From Panopea generosa (lineage: Eukaryota; Mollusca; Bivalvia; Adapedonta; Hiatellidae), in contig CM055903.1 of assembly GCA_029582155.1 (NCBI GenBank), positions 38,598,853-38,662,852 of the forward strand: 64,000 nucleotides of DNA, read 5' to 3'. A program made the translations under genes and the position numbers. The notes under the pieces were generated by a model. The model was not told where the DNA came from. It did not search any database and saw nothing but the letters and a program-made list of their open reading frames with translations. Shown here piece by piece: positions 12,431 through 25,202 of this stretch (the first letter of the stretch is position 1; every line of letters begins with the position of its first letter).

Positions 12431-13107
12431 ACATTTAAGTATATACAGGTGACCATTATTTCAGACTGGTTCCAGTAAAACTGCATTATAATATGGTTTC
12501 ATTGATATTGATTATATAATAAATAAATAACTGGTCTAAATTGAGTGAAGTTTTAAGTATAATAATACTCAAGTAAATATTAGTGAAATTGGAGCATTGT
12601 ACCAAAGCGGTTATAGTTTTATGTCAATCCAATTTTTATTTTGTCATATTTCATTATGAGCTGGCATTACTCACATTGGGTCGCCCCAGTTGTTTAATGA
12701 TTGAAGATAATGAAATCATCGGAGTTTTATTATCTTAAAATCATCAGGGTTTTATTATCTTAAAACAGTAAAAAATATCATTTATAGCTCACAGATTAAT
12801 TTTAATGATGATAATGATGATATTGGCACTGTGGTGAAGGGGATCATGTGACTGACACAATACATCCATCACTGAGAGAAAGCTGGGTGAGGCAGAAGCT
12901 CCATTAGAAGGTGTCCATTATCTGATATGTACTGGTGTCTGCCATGTGTTTCCAGGGAGTACTAAACACATTCATAATCATGGTTGCAAGAAAAACCTGC
13001 TGCCGGATCTGAGTTTTTCAGTAGAATAATGGTCGAGTTGGTGTAATACAGTATCTTTTTTAAACACATGGCATGTTATATAATTATGACATATCCAGTT
13101 TTGATTG

Positions 13108-13300
13108 GTGTAGGAAGACCTCAGAATGTATCTGAGAACCTCTGAGTAGTGGGTCTGAGCTCAGTTTGGTCCCAAAATATCATGTGAGAAAGCTTGCGAG
13201 TTACTTGCAGAAGAATGGTGGTTTTTCTCAAGACTTATTATTCAGCTATAATATTGGGAGCCATGTACAATTTGTTATGTGAATCCCTTAAAACACATAA
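13108..13300 (+). mobile_element. SINE family B copy
   Basis: GGGTCTGAGCTCAGTTTGGT, ATCATGTGAGAAAGCTTGCG and AGTTACTTGCAGAAGAATGG follow the family B order. The head is eroded. Confidence 0.6.
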
Positions 13301-13310
13301 AACTTCAGAT

Positions 13311-13480
13311 TGCTTGCTTGATTGAGTATGTGGCATCATTTTCATGCCATTGAGGACTAACAGATGGTCAGTTAACCTAACCACTCTTTCTTGGAATCAT
13401 AAAAAGGTTAACCAGTATAGGAGCACACCTCCATCTCCACAAGTAACTCTTGAATTAGCCATGAAAGACAAATGACATTG
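13311..13480 (-). mobile_element. SINE family A, 5'-truncated
   Basis: On the minus strand it carries the family A central blocks (GGAGATGGAGGTGTGCTC, CTTTTTATGATTCCAAG, AGTGGTTAGGTTAACTGA) and the ATGGCATGAAAATGATG end. It lacks the tRNA head. It abuts a family B copy on the left and a TA microsatellite on the right. Confidence 0.75.

Positions 13481-13520
<40 letters not shown>
13481..13520. repeat. (TA)n microsatellite
   Basis: About 20 TA steps with one TT interruption. Confidence 0.95.
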
Positions 13521-14708
13521 AGTCACCACTGTGGCGGGGATGGGGGAGGAGTACCAGGGGTGGCGAGGGGTACCGACTCGGCTATAGCCATACTTGAATT
13601 ATTCAGTGTGTAATAAGATGTTATGAGTCAGTATACCACATTAAGGAGAAGACAGTGATCCTCCCCATACTAAAATGTGAGTAATGTTCAGATGACCAGA
13701 AGAATGACTGGAGCACATGCCTTGCCAAGTAACATAGAGACTCCGTAGCATCGCGTACACTGAGCTTGGTGAGAAAACCCGTGTTATCGCATTGTGGTTG
13801 GAAATAGGAACCTTCTATAGATTATATCTCATATATAGCAAAAACAGCAGCTCTTCTGTAGAGGGAGTCTATGACATTTGGTATGCTGAGATAATTCCTC
13901 TGTGTGTGTCTGGAGTCAATCAGAACAATGCGGTTATCTCACTTCACGTGATACCACCCCTCCTCCACCCACTACCGTGGTGATGATGAGTCAGCTGGCA
14001 GTGGCAGGCTGAAGTCCACTCACTTTGTCATACTGTCTTCATTTAGTTAATTGGCTTGTTAATTGGTTATTATGGTGAATCTTCAAGGATCTGATAGAAG
14101 TAAAACACCTATAACTCAAGTGGTTTGCCAATCAAAACATATATATACATATATAATAGTTCATCTGTCAAAAACTGATATACTCGGAATATGTATTGCT
14201 ATGTGCTGAATGGGTACTAGCAGACTAGAATCTGTTATTCTGCCAAGCTCCTGGGTACTTAAATACTAGTAGATGAGGCTGTGGTAACTATACAAAATAG
14301 ACATTGATTGTGAAAGAATATTACGATTGTTGTTATGTGACATCATCGTCGGGACCACTACTAGGCACATGCCTTAGTGTAGCAGCCAGTAACACAGTAC
14401 AGCCATTGGCTAGACCTTTTTATTTGTTGTTTTACAGATTGTTTTCTAAAAAAAAAATTGGATGTTTGGTCGAAAACAAAATATAATAATTAAATTATTT
14501 AAAAAAAATCTTTTAAAAAATGGAGAAATAATTGTTACAGATAAAACAGCTATAGGTTAATTTTTGACAATTTCTAATTTTGGTCTGTGCGTCTTCATTG
14601 CAATATCAGTATCAGAATAAAAAATCAAAAAAGTGAGAGAAAAAAAATAATTTTAGTACAGATTGATAGTGTAAACTAAAAATTCAGTATATAAAAAAAT
14701 AAAAAAGT
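13521..14708. other. non-repetitive DNA, no gene seen
   Basis: There is a G-rich patch near 13535-13575. Two 60-codon frames (13792-13983, 14304-14486) show no motif. Confidence 0.45.
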
Positions 14709-14895
14709 CTGGCTGTGGTCGAGTTGTCTAATGTGTATTTCAAGGTCACTTACCTTTCACCTGTGAGATTGTTGGTTGGAACCAAGTTGCTTTGTTTGAG
14801 AAAGTTTGCAAAAGGAAAGTGGCTGTACCTCCAACAATACTGGTGGCCACAGTTAATCTGTCATGTTTTGGGAATGGTGATAAACCTCAGGCCTG
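14709..14895 (+). mobile_element. SINE family B, diverged
   Basis: CTGGCTGTGGTCGAGTTGTCTAA is a tRNA-Leu/Ser-like A-box region. GATTGTTGGTTGGAACCAAG stands at the B box and GAGAAAGTTTGCAAAAGGAA in the body. Confidence 0.65.
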
Positions 14896-14999
14896 TCCAG
14901 AAATAGATTGATCAATAGTTGTCACAAGCCTACGTTTTTGTGAAACAATTAACTCTCGATTGGGCAGATTTGGGATACATGCAACCACCTGTACCAGGG

Positions 15000-15213
15000 G
15001 TCCTCCGTGGCCGAGTTGTCTAAGGCACTGTCTCAAGAGCTAAGGTTGTAGGTTCGAGTCTCACTCACTCAAATAACTTCATGTGAGAAAGTTTGTAAGT
15101 TATTTGTGGAAGGACGGTGTTTCCACTCAGATTCATTCTGAGGTCTTTCGCCACCAATTAAACTGGATATGCCACATATAACCTGAAATGTGATGAAATG
15201 GGGTTAACCACCT
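15000..15213 (+). mobile_element. SINE family B, best copy (tRNA-Leu/Ser-like head)
   Basis: The head has GTGGCCGAGTTGTCTAAGGC (A box with the extra base typical of Leu and Ser tRNAs) and GTAGGTTCGAGTCTC (B box). The body reads TTCATGTGAGAAAGTTTGTA, then TTTGTGGAAGGACGGTG and TTCATTCTGAGGTC. It ends near GTGATGAAATGGGGTT. At least seven weaker copies exist in the window. Confidence 0.85.
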
Positions 15214-16763
15214 ATCTGTACGATTTGGTGGCAACCATATTTATATTGTAAAAGAGAGGAATCAAACTTGATATAGAATTTATTTGCAAGAGACGTTTGC
15301 ACTTCATATTGCTTATGTATGGTACTTTCTTATATTTTAAGTTTGGCTGTTAGTCCTTAAGTGTTTGCAACATCAGAAACTAAGAAACATAGTATTAAGT
15401 GCATTCTAAAAACATTTGAACAGTTACATAAGTATCAAACGTCGTTCAAAAGACATTTTGCTGTTAACAACTGTTGTAGTGATATCAGAATTGAAAGAAA
15501 TTAATGCTTGGCGATCTGTAATGGCTAGACCCATGCTGTGATTGCCAGATGCCAGAATCTGTATGAACATAAAGAGCAACAAGTGGTAACAGGGAACACA
15601 TCAAACAAACTGATTGTCTCCCACCTCTCCATTCCGTTCTGCTCACTTTATGCTTACATAACCAAACATTGGCCTTCTGCTGGAACAACCAAAAAAGTCA
15701 TTATACTGTGAAATATCATACTTGATCCTGTAGTTGAGAAATGTTCCACTCACTTTGAAGCAATAGCAAGACCACTTCTCTCAAGAACCCGGCACCAGAA
15801 AAGTTTGGTCTTAAGTTGGACATAAATTCTGAAATTGGAGGGAGAATTGGGTGCAAGCAGATTTGATCTTCTGACTGGAGAATTTATTCTAACTGTAACT
15901 TTATTAATTTATTTAAAAGAATCTTCTGCCCATGTTCTTGGATTGTTTGATTATCATTAAGAAGTTATGATAAAACTAATTTACAGACTGACAGACCTTG
16001 ATCAGACCAGGAAAGACCTTGACACTGGCCTGTATTTAAATTGTATGCTAATGACATTTTGATATGACAGAAAGCTAAGAGTGTATGGAGGTTATTACTG
16101 TTGTTGAGAAAAAAAGTACTAATTTCAGAAGGTTTGGATATAGTTGTAATGGAGAAATTGGAAAAAAGACGAAGCAATGTTAGGAAACTGGGTCATGAAA
16201 GTCAAAACAACATGAAATGTCTTTAAGAGTGACAGAAATTTCCAATCAATTAAAGAAAAGAATAATTGATAATGTTCTATTATGGTTTCGAAAAACAGCT
16301 TGTCTTATAGCCTCATTTAAGAGCTTCAAGATGGCTGGCTCTCCAGGAGGTTTTATATAATTCTATACATGATTCAAATCAGAGAACTCTTTTTCAGAAT
16401 GTCACAGTCACCAATGCATTGTTCATTTTACAGTGTTGCGCACTACTAGAGTATTATTGATGCATTTAATTGGCAAAAAAATTTTTTTCAAAAATTGTTT
16501 GTTGTTATAAAATTATGCAGTTTGAATAAAAGCTGGCAGTAATTGAAAGTTTATGCACTCTAAATTGTAAACAAATACACATGGATCTGTGTTTATACAC
16601 CTTCAACAGACTTAAAGCATAAGATTAATGGTGTATTTTAGCACACTTGCAGGTACAGAAAACAGCTGTTATGCAATAACCACTCCATTTCATCCCACTT
16701 TGTGCAAACAATACATTACATTTTCTCTTGGAGTTCAGTAACTGCTTCTTCAAACCATTGTGA
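15214..16763. other. non-repetitive DNA, no gene seen
   Basis: About 1.5 kb without array or recognised transposon. Minus-strand frames at 15485-15688 and 15965-16177 have no recognisable features. Confidence 0.45.
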
Positions 16764-17044
16764 GCCAGGCCAAATTAGCTCAGTCATTAACATGGCTGAC
16801 TATCAATCTAGGGGTCGTAAGTTTGAATCCCAGCCCAGCAATAGTGATGACAACATTTGTCTCATCATCATTCATCTTTCACCGCAGATTCAAGTGGGAT
16901 AGTTATCAGTTACTTGCGGAGATGAGGTGTGCTCGAGTACTGGTTAACCTGTCTGGATCCCAGGAAACAGTGGTTAGGTTAACGTGGGTAAGCCCTCGAT
17001 GGCATAAAAAAGATGCTAAATATCCAATCAATCAATTCAATCAA
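16764..17044 (+). mobile_element. SINE family A, near full length
   Basis: GCCAGGCCAAATTAGCTCAG starts the head and AAGTTTGAATCCCAG is the B box. All central blocks follow, with the tail ATCCAATCAATCAATTCAA. Confidence 0.88.
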
Positions 17045-17889
17045 ACCATTGTTTAACACAATCATGAGCAATATGCCCTGGCGATACCTCCTGACACAGG
17101 TGTTTATACCTTTTTCTCAAATATGTCTCGCCGCACACTGTTAAAACATCCTCTAGTTACCTTTAAACTTACAACTGAGAACAGAATATGTGTATGGCTG
17201 CTTATAATAATTTACCAGGTAACTTTGGAAGCAACATACAGTTTAGATCAGAATCTGTTCTATTTTATAATAAATCACATCACACTGAGAATAAAGTATT
17301 GATGGAGATTGAAATATTCCTGTTTATTGTATTCACCTTTTTATACCATTGAATGATTGAACATATTATCTAGTAGCTGCTCATGTTCTGCTTTTATCTC
17401 TTCAAATGTCCCATCTATTCTCCTGTGTCTATCTGTCTATCTATAGTTGTAGCCATAAAGATGATTTAGGAAATTCCTAGATAGCCCTTGCTGAACTGTG
17501 AACAGGGTTTGACCCTGGTTTTATCATGCCAGGTTCCCATGACAACAGACACCTGATTGTGTTGCATAGTAACAACTGTTGCAATATCTACATTTAGAAG
17601 ATGTATTTAAACATAAAGATGTCAGTGGTTTTACCATAGAAATATATTATTAGTAAATCAAGGACTGTTTGATTTCAAATCATTTCATTGGGTTAGTAGG
17701 TGAGCATAAGTTGAGAAAAACTTGGAAAAAAGCAAAGTAACCATGAAATGTTCAGAAAAATGTTTCTGGGTCAAATATTTACTCTGTCTAGTTCTCTTGT
17801 TTATTTCTCAAAAATAGTTCAGGAGACCTATAGACCTGGGTAACATAAAAACTAATTCATATACATGCATAGAATTATGGAAAGCTCAG
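17045..17889. other. non-repetitive DNA, no gene seen
   Basis: It contains a short ATCTGTCTATCTAT run near 17430. Nothing coding was recognised. Confidence 0.5.
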
Positions 17890-18076
17890 AGTTGGTTTAA
17901 ACTTATTTATTTTACTTCTATTGTGTAACAAGTTCATACAAGCTAGGCACCAGTACTAGGCATATGCAGAAAAGTGTCTTGCTCATGGACACCACACATT
18001 GCTGTGGCGGAGGATCGAACCCACGTCCCTCCGATCATGGGTACGGTGCTCTACCACTGGACCACCACACATGCAG
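17890..18076 (-). mobile_element. SINE family C copy
   Basis: On the minus strand a head with GTGGTCCAGTGGTAGAGCAC and TGGGTTCGATCCTCC (A and B boxes) is followed by GAGCAAGACACTTTTCTGCA and a TTTAAACC end. This is a good tRNA-like head. Confidence 0.8.
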
Positions 18077-18279
18077 AGTTCGGTGATATTCAAATGAATA
18101 ATACAATGTTTGGCCACACTGTTTTGTCACCAGCATTAGATAGTGGTAAAAATTGTTTCTGTTCATTAACCCGCAGAGATCTGGAGACAGCAATAATTGT
18201 TGTTAATTAGCTATTTCATTAACTAAAGAGAATGACAGGGGTTCATTGGTCACATTGTGCTATTATAGTTTGTGTCAGG

Positions 18280-18450
18280 CCTCAATTAAGAGGTATTTTA
18301 TCAAAATTGACGTCATGTGACAATAGCAGCTATCCCACCAAGGCCTGAATTAGCGCCAGTCTTGACAGATTTTATAACTGCAAGTTTGTTCCTGATTAGA
18401 TCAGGCCGACAGGACAACAATAGCCGAGGACACGTAACCATTAGCACTGG
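18280..18450. other. candidate conserved non-coding block
   Basis: Less AT-rich than its surroundings. It contains TTGACGTCATGTGACAATAG, which includes a perfect CRE palindrome TGACGTCA, and GATTAGATCAGGCCGACAGG. It has no repeat character and no open frame of note. A regulatory role is inference only. Confidence 0.3.
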
Positions 18451-18642
18451 CACTGATTTATTCTTTCTCTCTTTACTTTTTATTGTCTTTATTTAATTAA
18501 TAGTCTGGGAATATCAGATTGGAATTGCATCCTGACCATTTCAGTTTTAATATTGTAAACAATTTTTTAACCTTACATTACACTTATGGTGATGTCACTG
18601 GCACAGAAATAGTGATGTGACATTGATAGAGGTGACTTCTCT

Positions 18643-18667
18643 CTTCTCTCTCTCTCCCTCCCTCCCT

Positions 18668-18711
<44 letters not shown>

Positions 18712-18722
18712 TCTCTCTCTAT

Positions 18723-18760
<38 letters not shown>

Positions 18761-18766
18761 CTTTAA
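18643..18766. repeat. (CT)n microsatellite
   Basis: Pure CT runs broken by CCCTCCCTC and TATTCTCTC variants. Confidence 0.95.
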
Positions 18767-18779
18767 TCTTCTGGCAGAT

Positions 18780-19126
18780 TATATATATATCACTCGCCAG
18801 AAACTGTTGTCAATTGTTGTTACACCAATCTGGTCCTGTGTTAGTATTGCCTCTATCACCTTGCCACCTCAGGGAAGCTGCTTGTCACCTTGGGGACACT
18901 GCTTCCCAACATTTCCCACCATTATGAAGCAAAGACTTGTGCCTAATAAAATATGTAGGCTGTCACCTTGTAAGTGGTACTAGGATCGGTCCAATTCACC
19001 GATTGTCGGAGAATCGGACTGTATCTGTTTATGTACGTGTGATATTGGTCAGATCACGGATCAGACTTCTGTGACACAGCTGCTCAAATTTACTTCACAG
19101 TCTGAATGTGACGGTAGGCTCAGTGG
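18780..19126. other. non-repetitive DNA
   Basis: No gene or repeat was recognised. Confidence 0.5.
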
Positions 19127-19332
19127 TTCTTGAGCATTGTGGTCCAGTGGTAAAGTATCGAACCCGTGATCAGACGGTTGTCACTGGGTTTGATCCTCCA
19201 CCACGGCTATGCTTGGTTTCCTTGAGCAAAACACTTTTCTGCATATGTTTAGTACTGATTCTACTCAGGAAGAGAATGAACGCGAGTTGAATTGCTTCAC
19301 AATCAAAGTAGAATAAATAAATTTAAACTGAA
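19127..19332 (+). mobile_element. SINE family C, best plus-strand copy
   Basis: TGGTCCAGTGGTAAAG (A box) and GGGTTTGATCCTCC (B box) are followed by CTTGAGCAAAACACTTTTCT, GCATATGTTTAGTACTGATT and a tail TAAATAAATTTAAACTGA. Confidence 0.82.
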
Positions 19333-19674
19333 CTCGGTGGTTGTGTGTCATCCTTACTTGCAGGTGATGGTTGGTTCCATTCATAACTAGGGAATAACAC
19401 TCTAATATGATATTTGTTCGGGACAGTGTCAAGGCAGTTTGCGGATACCTATCTGTATGCAATTATGTATAGTATGAAGAGTGGTCTGTGAGTGCAGTGT
19501 CAGTATTATGTGACTAAAAGTATTGCCTATGATAGGATATTTTGGTGTGACATCAGACAGAATAATGTGACATCACGCAGAATAGTGTCTCCAGCAGACA
19601 CTCATGCTATCACAGAAAACTTGTTGAGAGTATGACCAAACACTTGGACAGTTCAATATATACCTAATATGTAT

Positions 19675-19845
19675 CAAGCGCAGTGGTAGTGTGGTGGATA
19701 AAGTGATGGTCATTGACACCAGAAGTTTCTTGTTCGATTCTTAACTCTGAACTCTAAAACATATCACTCAGTATCTACTCAGGAACAAGACTTGAGGGTG
19801 TAAGTAAGCTCTGGGCTTTCTCCGCAATCTGGCTAAAAAAAAATT
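19675..19845 (+). mobile_element. tRNA-headed SINE fragment, family unclear
   Basis: AGTGTGGTGGATAAAGTGAT and TTCTTGTTCGATTCTTAAC look like A- and B-box segments. The body (CTACTCAGGAACAAGACTTG) does not match the other families. Confidence 0.4.
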
Positions 19846-21484
19846 ATATAAACAAACATGTACTTAAAAGTCCCAAAAAATAAATTTACAAAAACTAATT
19901 AACAATTTACAATTAACAAAGCTGATCACTAGTTTGTATGTATTTTTAAAATATATATCTATACGGCATGGATGGTTGACAATATGATTTAAAAAGCGAA
20001 CTTGTCACCATCTTATTTCTTGCAATGATTGTTATATATAAACAACTGAGTCAGCTGAGAGACTGCATGATTCCAAGCATCTACATGTACTGGACTGCTC
20101 TGTAATGTAATCTCGAGGTAAGCTTTTTGCACTCTGTCTATTTGGCAGGAAACCATTTTGTACAAATGCTCGATATTTGGAATTGTTTTTATTGCTTTTA
20201 AATTAAGTTATATTCTTATCATGAAGGGCATGCAATTATTGTAAAATATTTCAAGTCTGGGATGAATTAAATATTAGCTGCAGAGCTGGCATTACAAATA
20301 TTACATCTGGTACATTACCAGCCGAAATGCTGGGAACTGTGAAGGTCATAGAGGTCATAATGACTTAAGTGATCTTTTTTTTTTTCATGCTTAAAACAAT
20401 TATTTGTCAAATGTTTTCTTCATTATAATTTATTCATGGAATGGAGGTTGTGCACCCAGCTGAGTCCAGGGAGCAGGGAGGAATCATTCGGGAAGGAAAT
20501 ATTCCAGAAATGCTCACATCTCACCAAAAGTTGAATCGTATTCATAGTGTGGTTGTAGTTTTTGAGGAGATATTATTGTGAAATGTCTGAAACCTTGTTG
20601 CAAAAAAAGACAAAATAACACTGTACATCTAATCTGTCAGGTATTATAAACATTAAGTAAAAAAAACTTAAAACTGAAATGGTTCCAGCAGTTTTACCCT
20701 TGCTTGACTGGTGATACATGTATTATAAATTACGGTATCATTTCAAGTAACATAAAGGAAGCAAGCGATCTGGTCATTTGTTCTAAAACAGGTGTGCAGT
20801 TTGATGTGATATAAAATTGGCTTCTGCTTCCAGCTTCGTTGATTCAGAAAATAACAAGACTTCATTTAGAGAGAGCAGGCAGAAAGCCTGGTTGAAAAAA
20901 GTACTCTTGGATCATTAAGAGAGATAAGTAGGATTGATTGAGGAAAACAGGTGTTTGGATATTGTTGTTAGTTTTTCTTCCATTCAAATCACCCAAATTA
21001 TAGAACATTAATATTCAAAGTATCTCTTAGAAATTTTATCAGGCAGTTATATAATGTAATGTTGTAAGTATTTTATTCAAGTTAAAGTAATTTTAATTAA
21101 ATTAAAAACTCATTCTTCATGAATGTGTATAAAATTACGTTATTTAAATGGTCATGTCATTTCAGGCGTCATGTTAAATATGTTACACGACATAATTATG
21201 TTAAAAAGTATCTATTTAATCACATTAGTTGGCTGCATAAATACTAGTAAAATGAGGTGTTTAAAAAGATATCTGCACTTTTGTTATATTTTCACAATTT
21301 AATATAGCCAATGAATAAAAATTATATTGCCATAAAAAATAATAGTTCCTCTATGCAATTGCCAAATTTCGTATTGATATATTGAATACCGTTACATGGC
21401 AACATCACTAGAAATATACGTATAATGGCTTCAAAGCACTTGTATGTGAATATTTTCTTTCCATGTGTGTTTAAACTCATTTGG
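19846..21484. other. non-repetitive AT-rich DNA, no gene seen
   Basis: About 1.6 kb without recognisable genes or arrays. Confidence 0.5.
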
Positions 21485-23230
21485 CGTTTATCCTTTTTGG
21501 AAACATTTTCTCGAAAAAAAGGCAACTGCCTACCATGAGTGCTTTTTGGAAACCTATTCTTTTGAAACCTTTTCTCAGAAAAAGGTAACTGTCTCAAAAA
21601 ATTTTTGCAGCCATTTAGTGTTATTTTTTAAAACTTTTTTCTTAGAAATAGGCAACTGCCTGGCATGCAGAGTTTTTTTGGAAACCTTTTTTTTTTTTTT
21701 GAGACCTTTTTGCAGAGAAAGGCAAATGCCTGCTATGTGGTGCTCTTGGTAAAAAGCAAATGCCTGCTATGTGGTCCTCTTGGTAAAAAGCAAATGCCTG
21801 TTATGTGGTGCTCTTGGTAAAAAGCAAATGCCTGTTATGTGGTGCTTTTGGGTAAAAAGCAAATGCCTGCTATGTGGTGCTCTTGGTAAAAAGCCAATGC
21901 CTGTTATGTGGTGCTCTTGGTAAAAAGCGAATGCCTGCTATGTGGTGCTCTTGGTAAAAAGCAAATGCCTGTTATGTGGTGCTCTTGGTAAAAAGCAAAT
22001 GCCTGTTATGTGGTGCTCTTGGTAAAAAGCAAATGCCTGCTATGTGATGCTCTTGGTAAAAAGCAAATGCCTGCTATGTGGTGCTCTTGGTAAAAAGCAA
22101 ATGCCTGTTATGTGGTGCTCTTGGTAAAAAGCAAATGCCTGTTATGTGGTGCTCTTGGTAAAAAGCAAATGCCTGTTATGTGGTGCTTTTGTTAAAAGCA
22201 AATGCCTGCTATGTGGTGCTCTTGGGAAAAGGCAACTGCTTGCTATGTGGTGCTCTTTGGGAAAAGGCAACTGCTTGCTATGTGGTGTCCTTGGGAAAAG
22301 GACACTACTTAATTGCTATGTGGTGCCCTTGGGAATAGGCAACTGCTTGCTGTGTGGTGTCCTTGGGAAAAGGACACTACTTAATTGTTATGTGGTGCCC
22401 TTGGAAAAGGCAACTGCTTGCTATGTGGTGTCCTTGGGAAAAGGACACTACTTAATTGCTATGTGGTGCCCTTGGGAATAGGCAACTGCTTGCTATGTGG
22501 TGTCCTTGGGAATAGGCAACTGCTTGCTATGTGGTGCTCTTGGGAAAAGGCAACTGCTTGCTAGGTGGTGCCCTTGGGAATAGGCAACTGCTTGCTATGT
22601 GGTGCTCTTTGGGAATAGGCAATTGCTTGCTATGTGGTGTCCTTGGGAAAAGGACACTACTTAATTGCTATGTGGTGTCCTTGGGAAAAGGCAACTGCTT
22701 GCTATGTGGTGTCCTTGGGAAAAGGACACTACTTAATTGCTATGTGGTGCCCTTGGGAATAGGCAACTGCTTGCTATCCAAGGACACTACTTAATTGCTA
22801 TGTGGTGCCCTTGGGAATAGGCAACTGCTTGCTGTGTGGTGTCCTTGGGAATAGGCAACTGCTTGCTATGTGGTGCTCTTGGGAAAAGGCAACTGCTTGC
22901 TAGGTGGTGCCCTTGGGAATAGGCAACTGCTTGCTATGTGGTGCTCTTGGGAATAGGCAACTGCTTGCTATGTGGTGCTCTTGGGAAAAGGCAACTGTCT
23001 GCTATGTGGTGTCCTTGGGAAAAGACAACTGCCCACTATGTGGTACTCTTGGGAAAAGACAACTACCCACTATGTGGTGCTCTTGGGAAAATGCAATTGC
23101 CCACTATGTGGTGCCCTTGGGGAAAGGTAACTGCCCGCTATCTGGTGCTTTTGGGAAAAGGCAACTGTTTGCTATGTGGTGCTCTTTGAAAGCTTTTTCA
23201 TAGAAAAAGGGCAACTGGCTGCCATGTGTC
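21485..23230. repeat. 34-bp minisatellite with longer diverged edge units
   Basis: From 21731 to about 22200 the unit is TGCTATGTGGTGCTCTTGGT plus AAAAAGCAAATGCC (34 bp). From about 22200 to 23180 it changes to a GGGAAAAGGCAACTGCT version. A 2-unit higher-order form inserts GGACACTACTTAATTGC and recurs several times. Both edges (21485-21730, 23185-23230) hold longer, diverged units with a GGAAACCTTTTCTCAGAAAA segment missing from the core. About 50 units in all. The frames called here are repeat artefacts. Confidence 0.93.
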
Positions 23231-23574
23231 CTTCTACCAAAGTGACAGACATCTACTCTAGATACCACAGTGAACTTTATTATGTGGATGTACTTATACA
23301 CCATAAGCTGACATTTTATACATATATTCGTAATTTGAATGACATGCATGTAGGGCGGGCGGCTTCGTACTGGCTTGTGAAGCTGTCTGCGGAATCTACT
23401 TATTCTTCTCCACTTCCTCATGAATTATTTATCAGCTTAAAATTCTACAGTTTCTTGGTCGAGCTACAGCACGTGAAATTATGACCAATAAATATAGGAT
23501 CTTACATGAGTGCTCATTCATTATTGAATTTATTAAACAAGTTGACAAAAAATACATTATAATATGGGGTTCAT

Positions 23575-23700
23575 GATTGTGTCCTTGAGCAAACCACTTT
23601 ATCCGCATACTGGTTCTGTCCGGAAAAACTTTGAGTGTGATTTGTCCAAGTTGTAAGAACTTGTTTCATAATCGATATAAATAGATCAGTTTAAAAGAAA
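23575..23700 (+). mobile_element. SINE family C, 5'-truncated
   Basis: TGTCCTTGAGCAAACCACTT, TATCCGCATACTGGTTCTG and the AAGTTGTAAGAACTTGTTTC end match the 170-378 copy. Confidence 0.7.
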
Positions 23701-23732
23701 CACACATAAACTCTAAAAGGGACTAGACAATG

Positions 23733-23878
23733 GTTCAAATGGGAAAACTATCAGTTACTTGCAGAGATGTGTGTGCTCAAGTACTGATCAACATTCCATG
23801 ATTCCAGGAAAGAGTAGTTATGTTAATTCTGTTAGCCCTCGATGGCATAATTTATGATGCTAAATACTCAAACAAGCA
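23733..23878 (+). mobile_element. SINE family A, 5'-truncated
   Basis: It begins within the central block (TTCAAATGGGAAAACTATCA). It continues through GCAGAGATGTGTGTGCTCAA and CCTCGATGGCATAA to a degenerate tail. Confidence 0.78.
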
Positions 23879-25202
23879 CACAATTCTCAGATGGACTGTA
23901 TGTGGAAAACACTTACATGTATCGTCCTTGGCAGAAGGACATGTGTGGGTAATTCAGACTGAGTTTTATTCTATTATATAAAAGTTAGCGCTGTCCCTGA
24001 GGGACGTAACATGTCGGGTTTAATATTTCTATTTAATGTGCCTCAAAAAGCATTTATTACATTTACCCGTAGGGAGGATGTTTCCGCTTTGTTTACCTTT
24101 TTACATAGGGGGATTTGGTTGCGATGGTAATGCTGGTGTAAATTGATGCCCTTATTTGTACATCCATTGTGTAAGATATGTTCTGAGTATTAGTTGCATT
24201 AATTTACAATTAATGTATGATGTTAATATAGAAAACGAAATGAAGGGGGGCAGCAACAAGAAATCGTGTTGTTTATTTGGAACCTTGAGTATTTGAAACC
24301 TTGTTATGTATTTGAATCCTTGTTGTGTATTTAACTTACACTTTGTTAAAGTCATTTTGACTTTGATACATGTAATACAGTTTCCACCTTAGCTTCTGGA
24401 CATTGAAATAGAACTGCACTTGTCTGAAACCAAGTTGCCTTCGTGCCACATTAATGAAAAATGGCGCCGTTATTTGTGCATACCAGCACATAATGTTTTT
24501 TAAATTTTTGAGTTGAACCATTCATTTCCTTGTATTAAATAAATGCTAATAGAAAAACAAACAAAAAAAAACGAGGAAACTTTAGAATACATTTTAAGAT
24601 CAAAGCTGTTAGAAGATTGGAGACGTTGCCAGTTTTTATCATGCGGTCGGTCTCCATTGTGGAAGTAGAATGTATATCAGTGAGAAGAAAAAACAACTAA
24701 TTTTTAGCGTCAGATTTTCATTCTCGCCTCCGCGAAGGCCAGGAACACGAACACGCCAATATTAAATATTTTATTGTCAACAGTTAGAATCTAGAATCTA
24801 AACAAAACAAAGACATCAGAATAAGGCAATGTTTCCAATTTCCTCTCCAGTTCATATCCGATAAATCAAGCAACAAATGTTTTTGGAAGTCAGCTGGGGA
24901 ATTGGTTTAATAAAAAGACAGACAATGAACGGCAGATTCGGTTGTATTGGAACGTAAATTGGAGCCTCTCTTCTCGTCCTGAATCTCATTTTGTCATAAT
25001 TGTGGAACGAGAGTAGTAAATCATCACAGTTATGGTGGGATATCACACCATGGCTATCCAGAATTTATTCTTTATTCCAGCCGATGTTTGAATAATTTGT
25101 TTGTTATTGTTCCACAGGAACAAAAAATGAAAGTAAATGTAGTAATTAAGTCATTTATCAGAATTTGTTACAAACGCTAGCTGAAGGAGATGTTTATCTC
25201 AA
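23879..25202. other. non-repetitive DNA, no gene seen
   Basis: The stretch 24600-25060 is less AT-rich (GCCTCCGCGAAGGCCAGGAA near 24725) and might be a conserved non-coding block. Minus frames at 24152-24521 and 24852-25046 carry no motif. Confidence 0.45.

Noticed and set aside
15000-15065. possible tRNA-Leu or tRNA-Ser gene
   Set aside because: Same reason: tRNA-like head of a repeated SINE, with no closed cloverleaf.
21485-23230. possible CRISPR array because of regular 34-bp spacing
   Set aside because: There are no unique spacers; the whole unit repeats. The DNA is eukaryotic.
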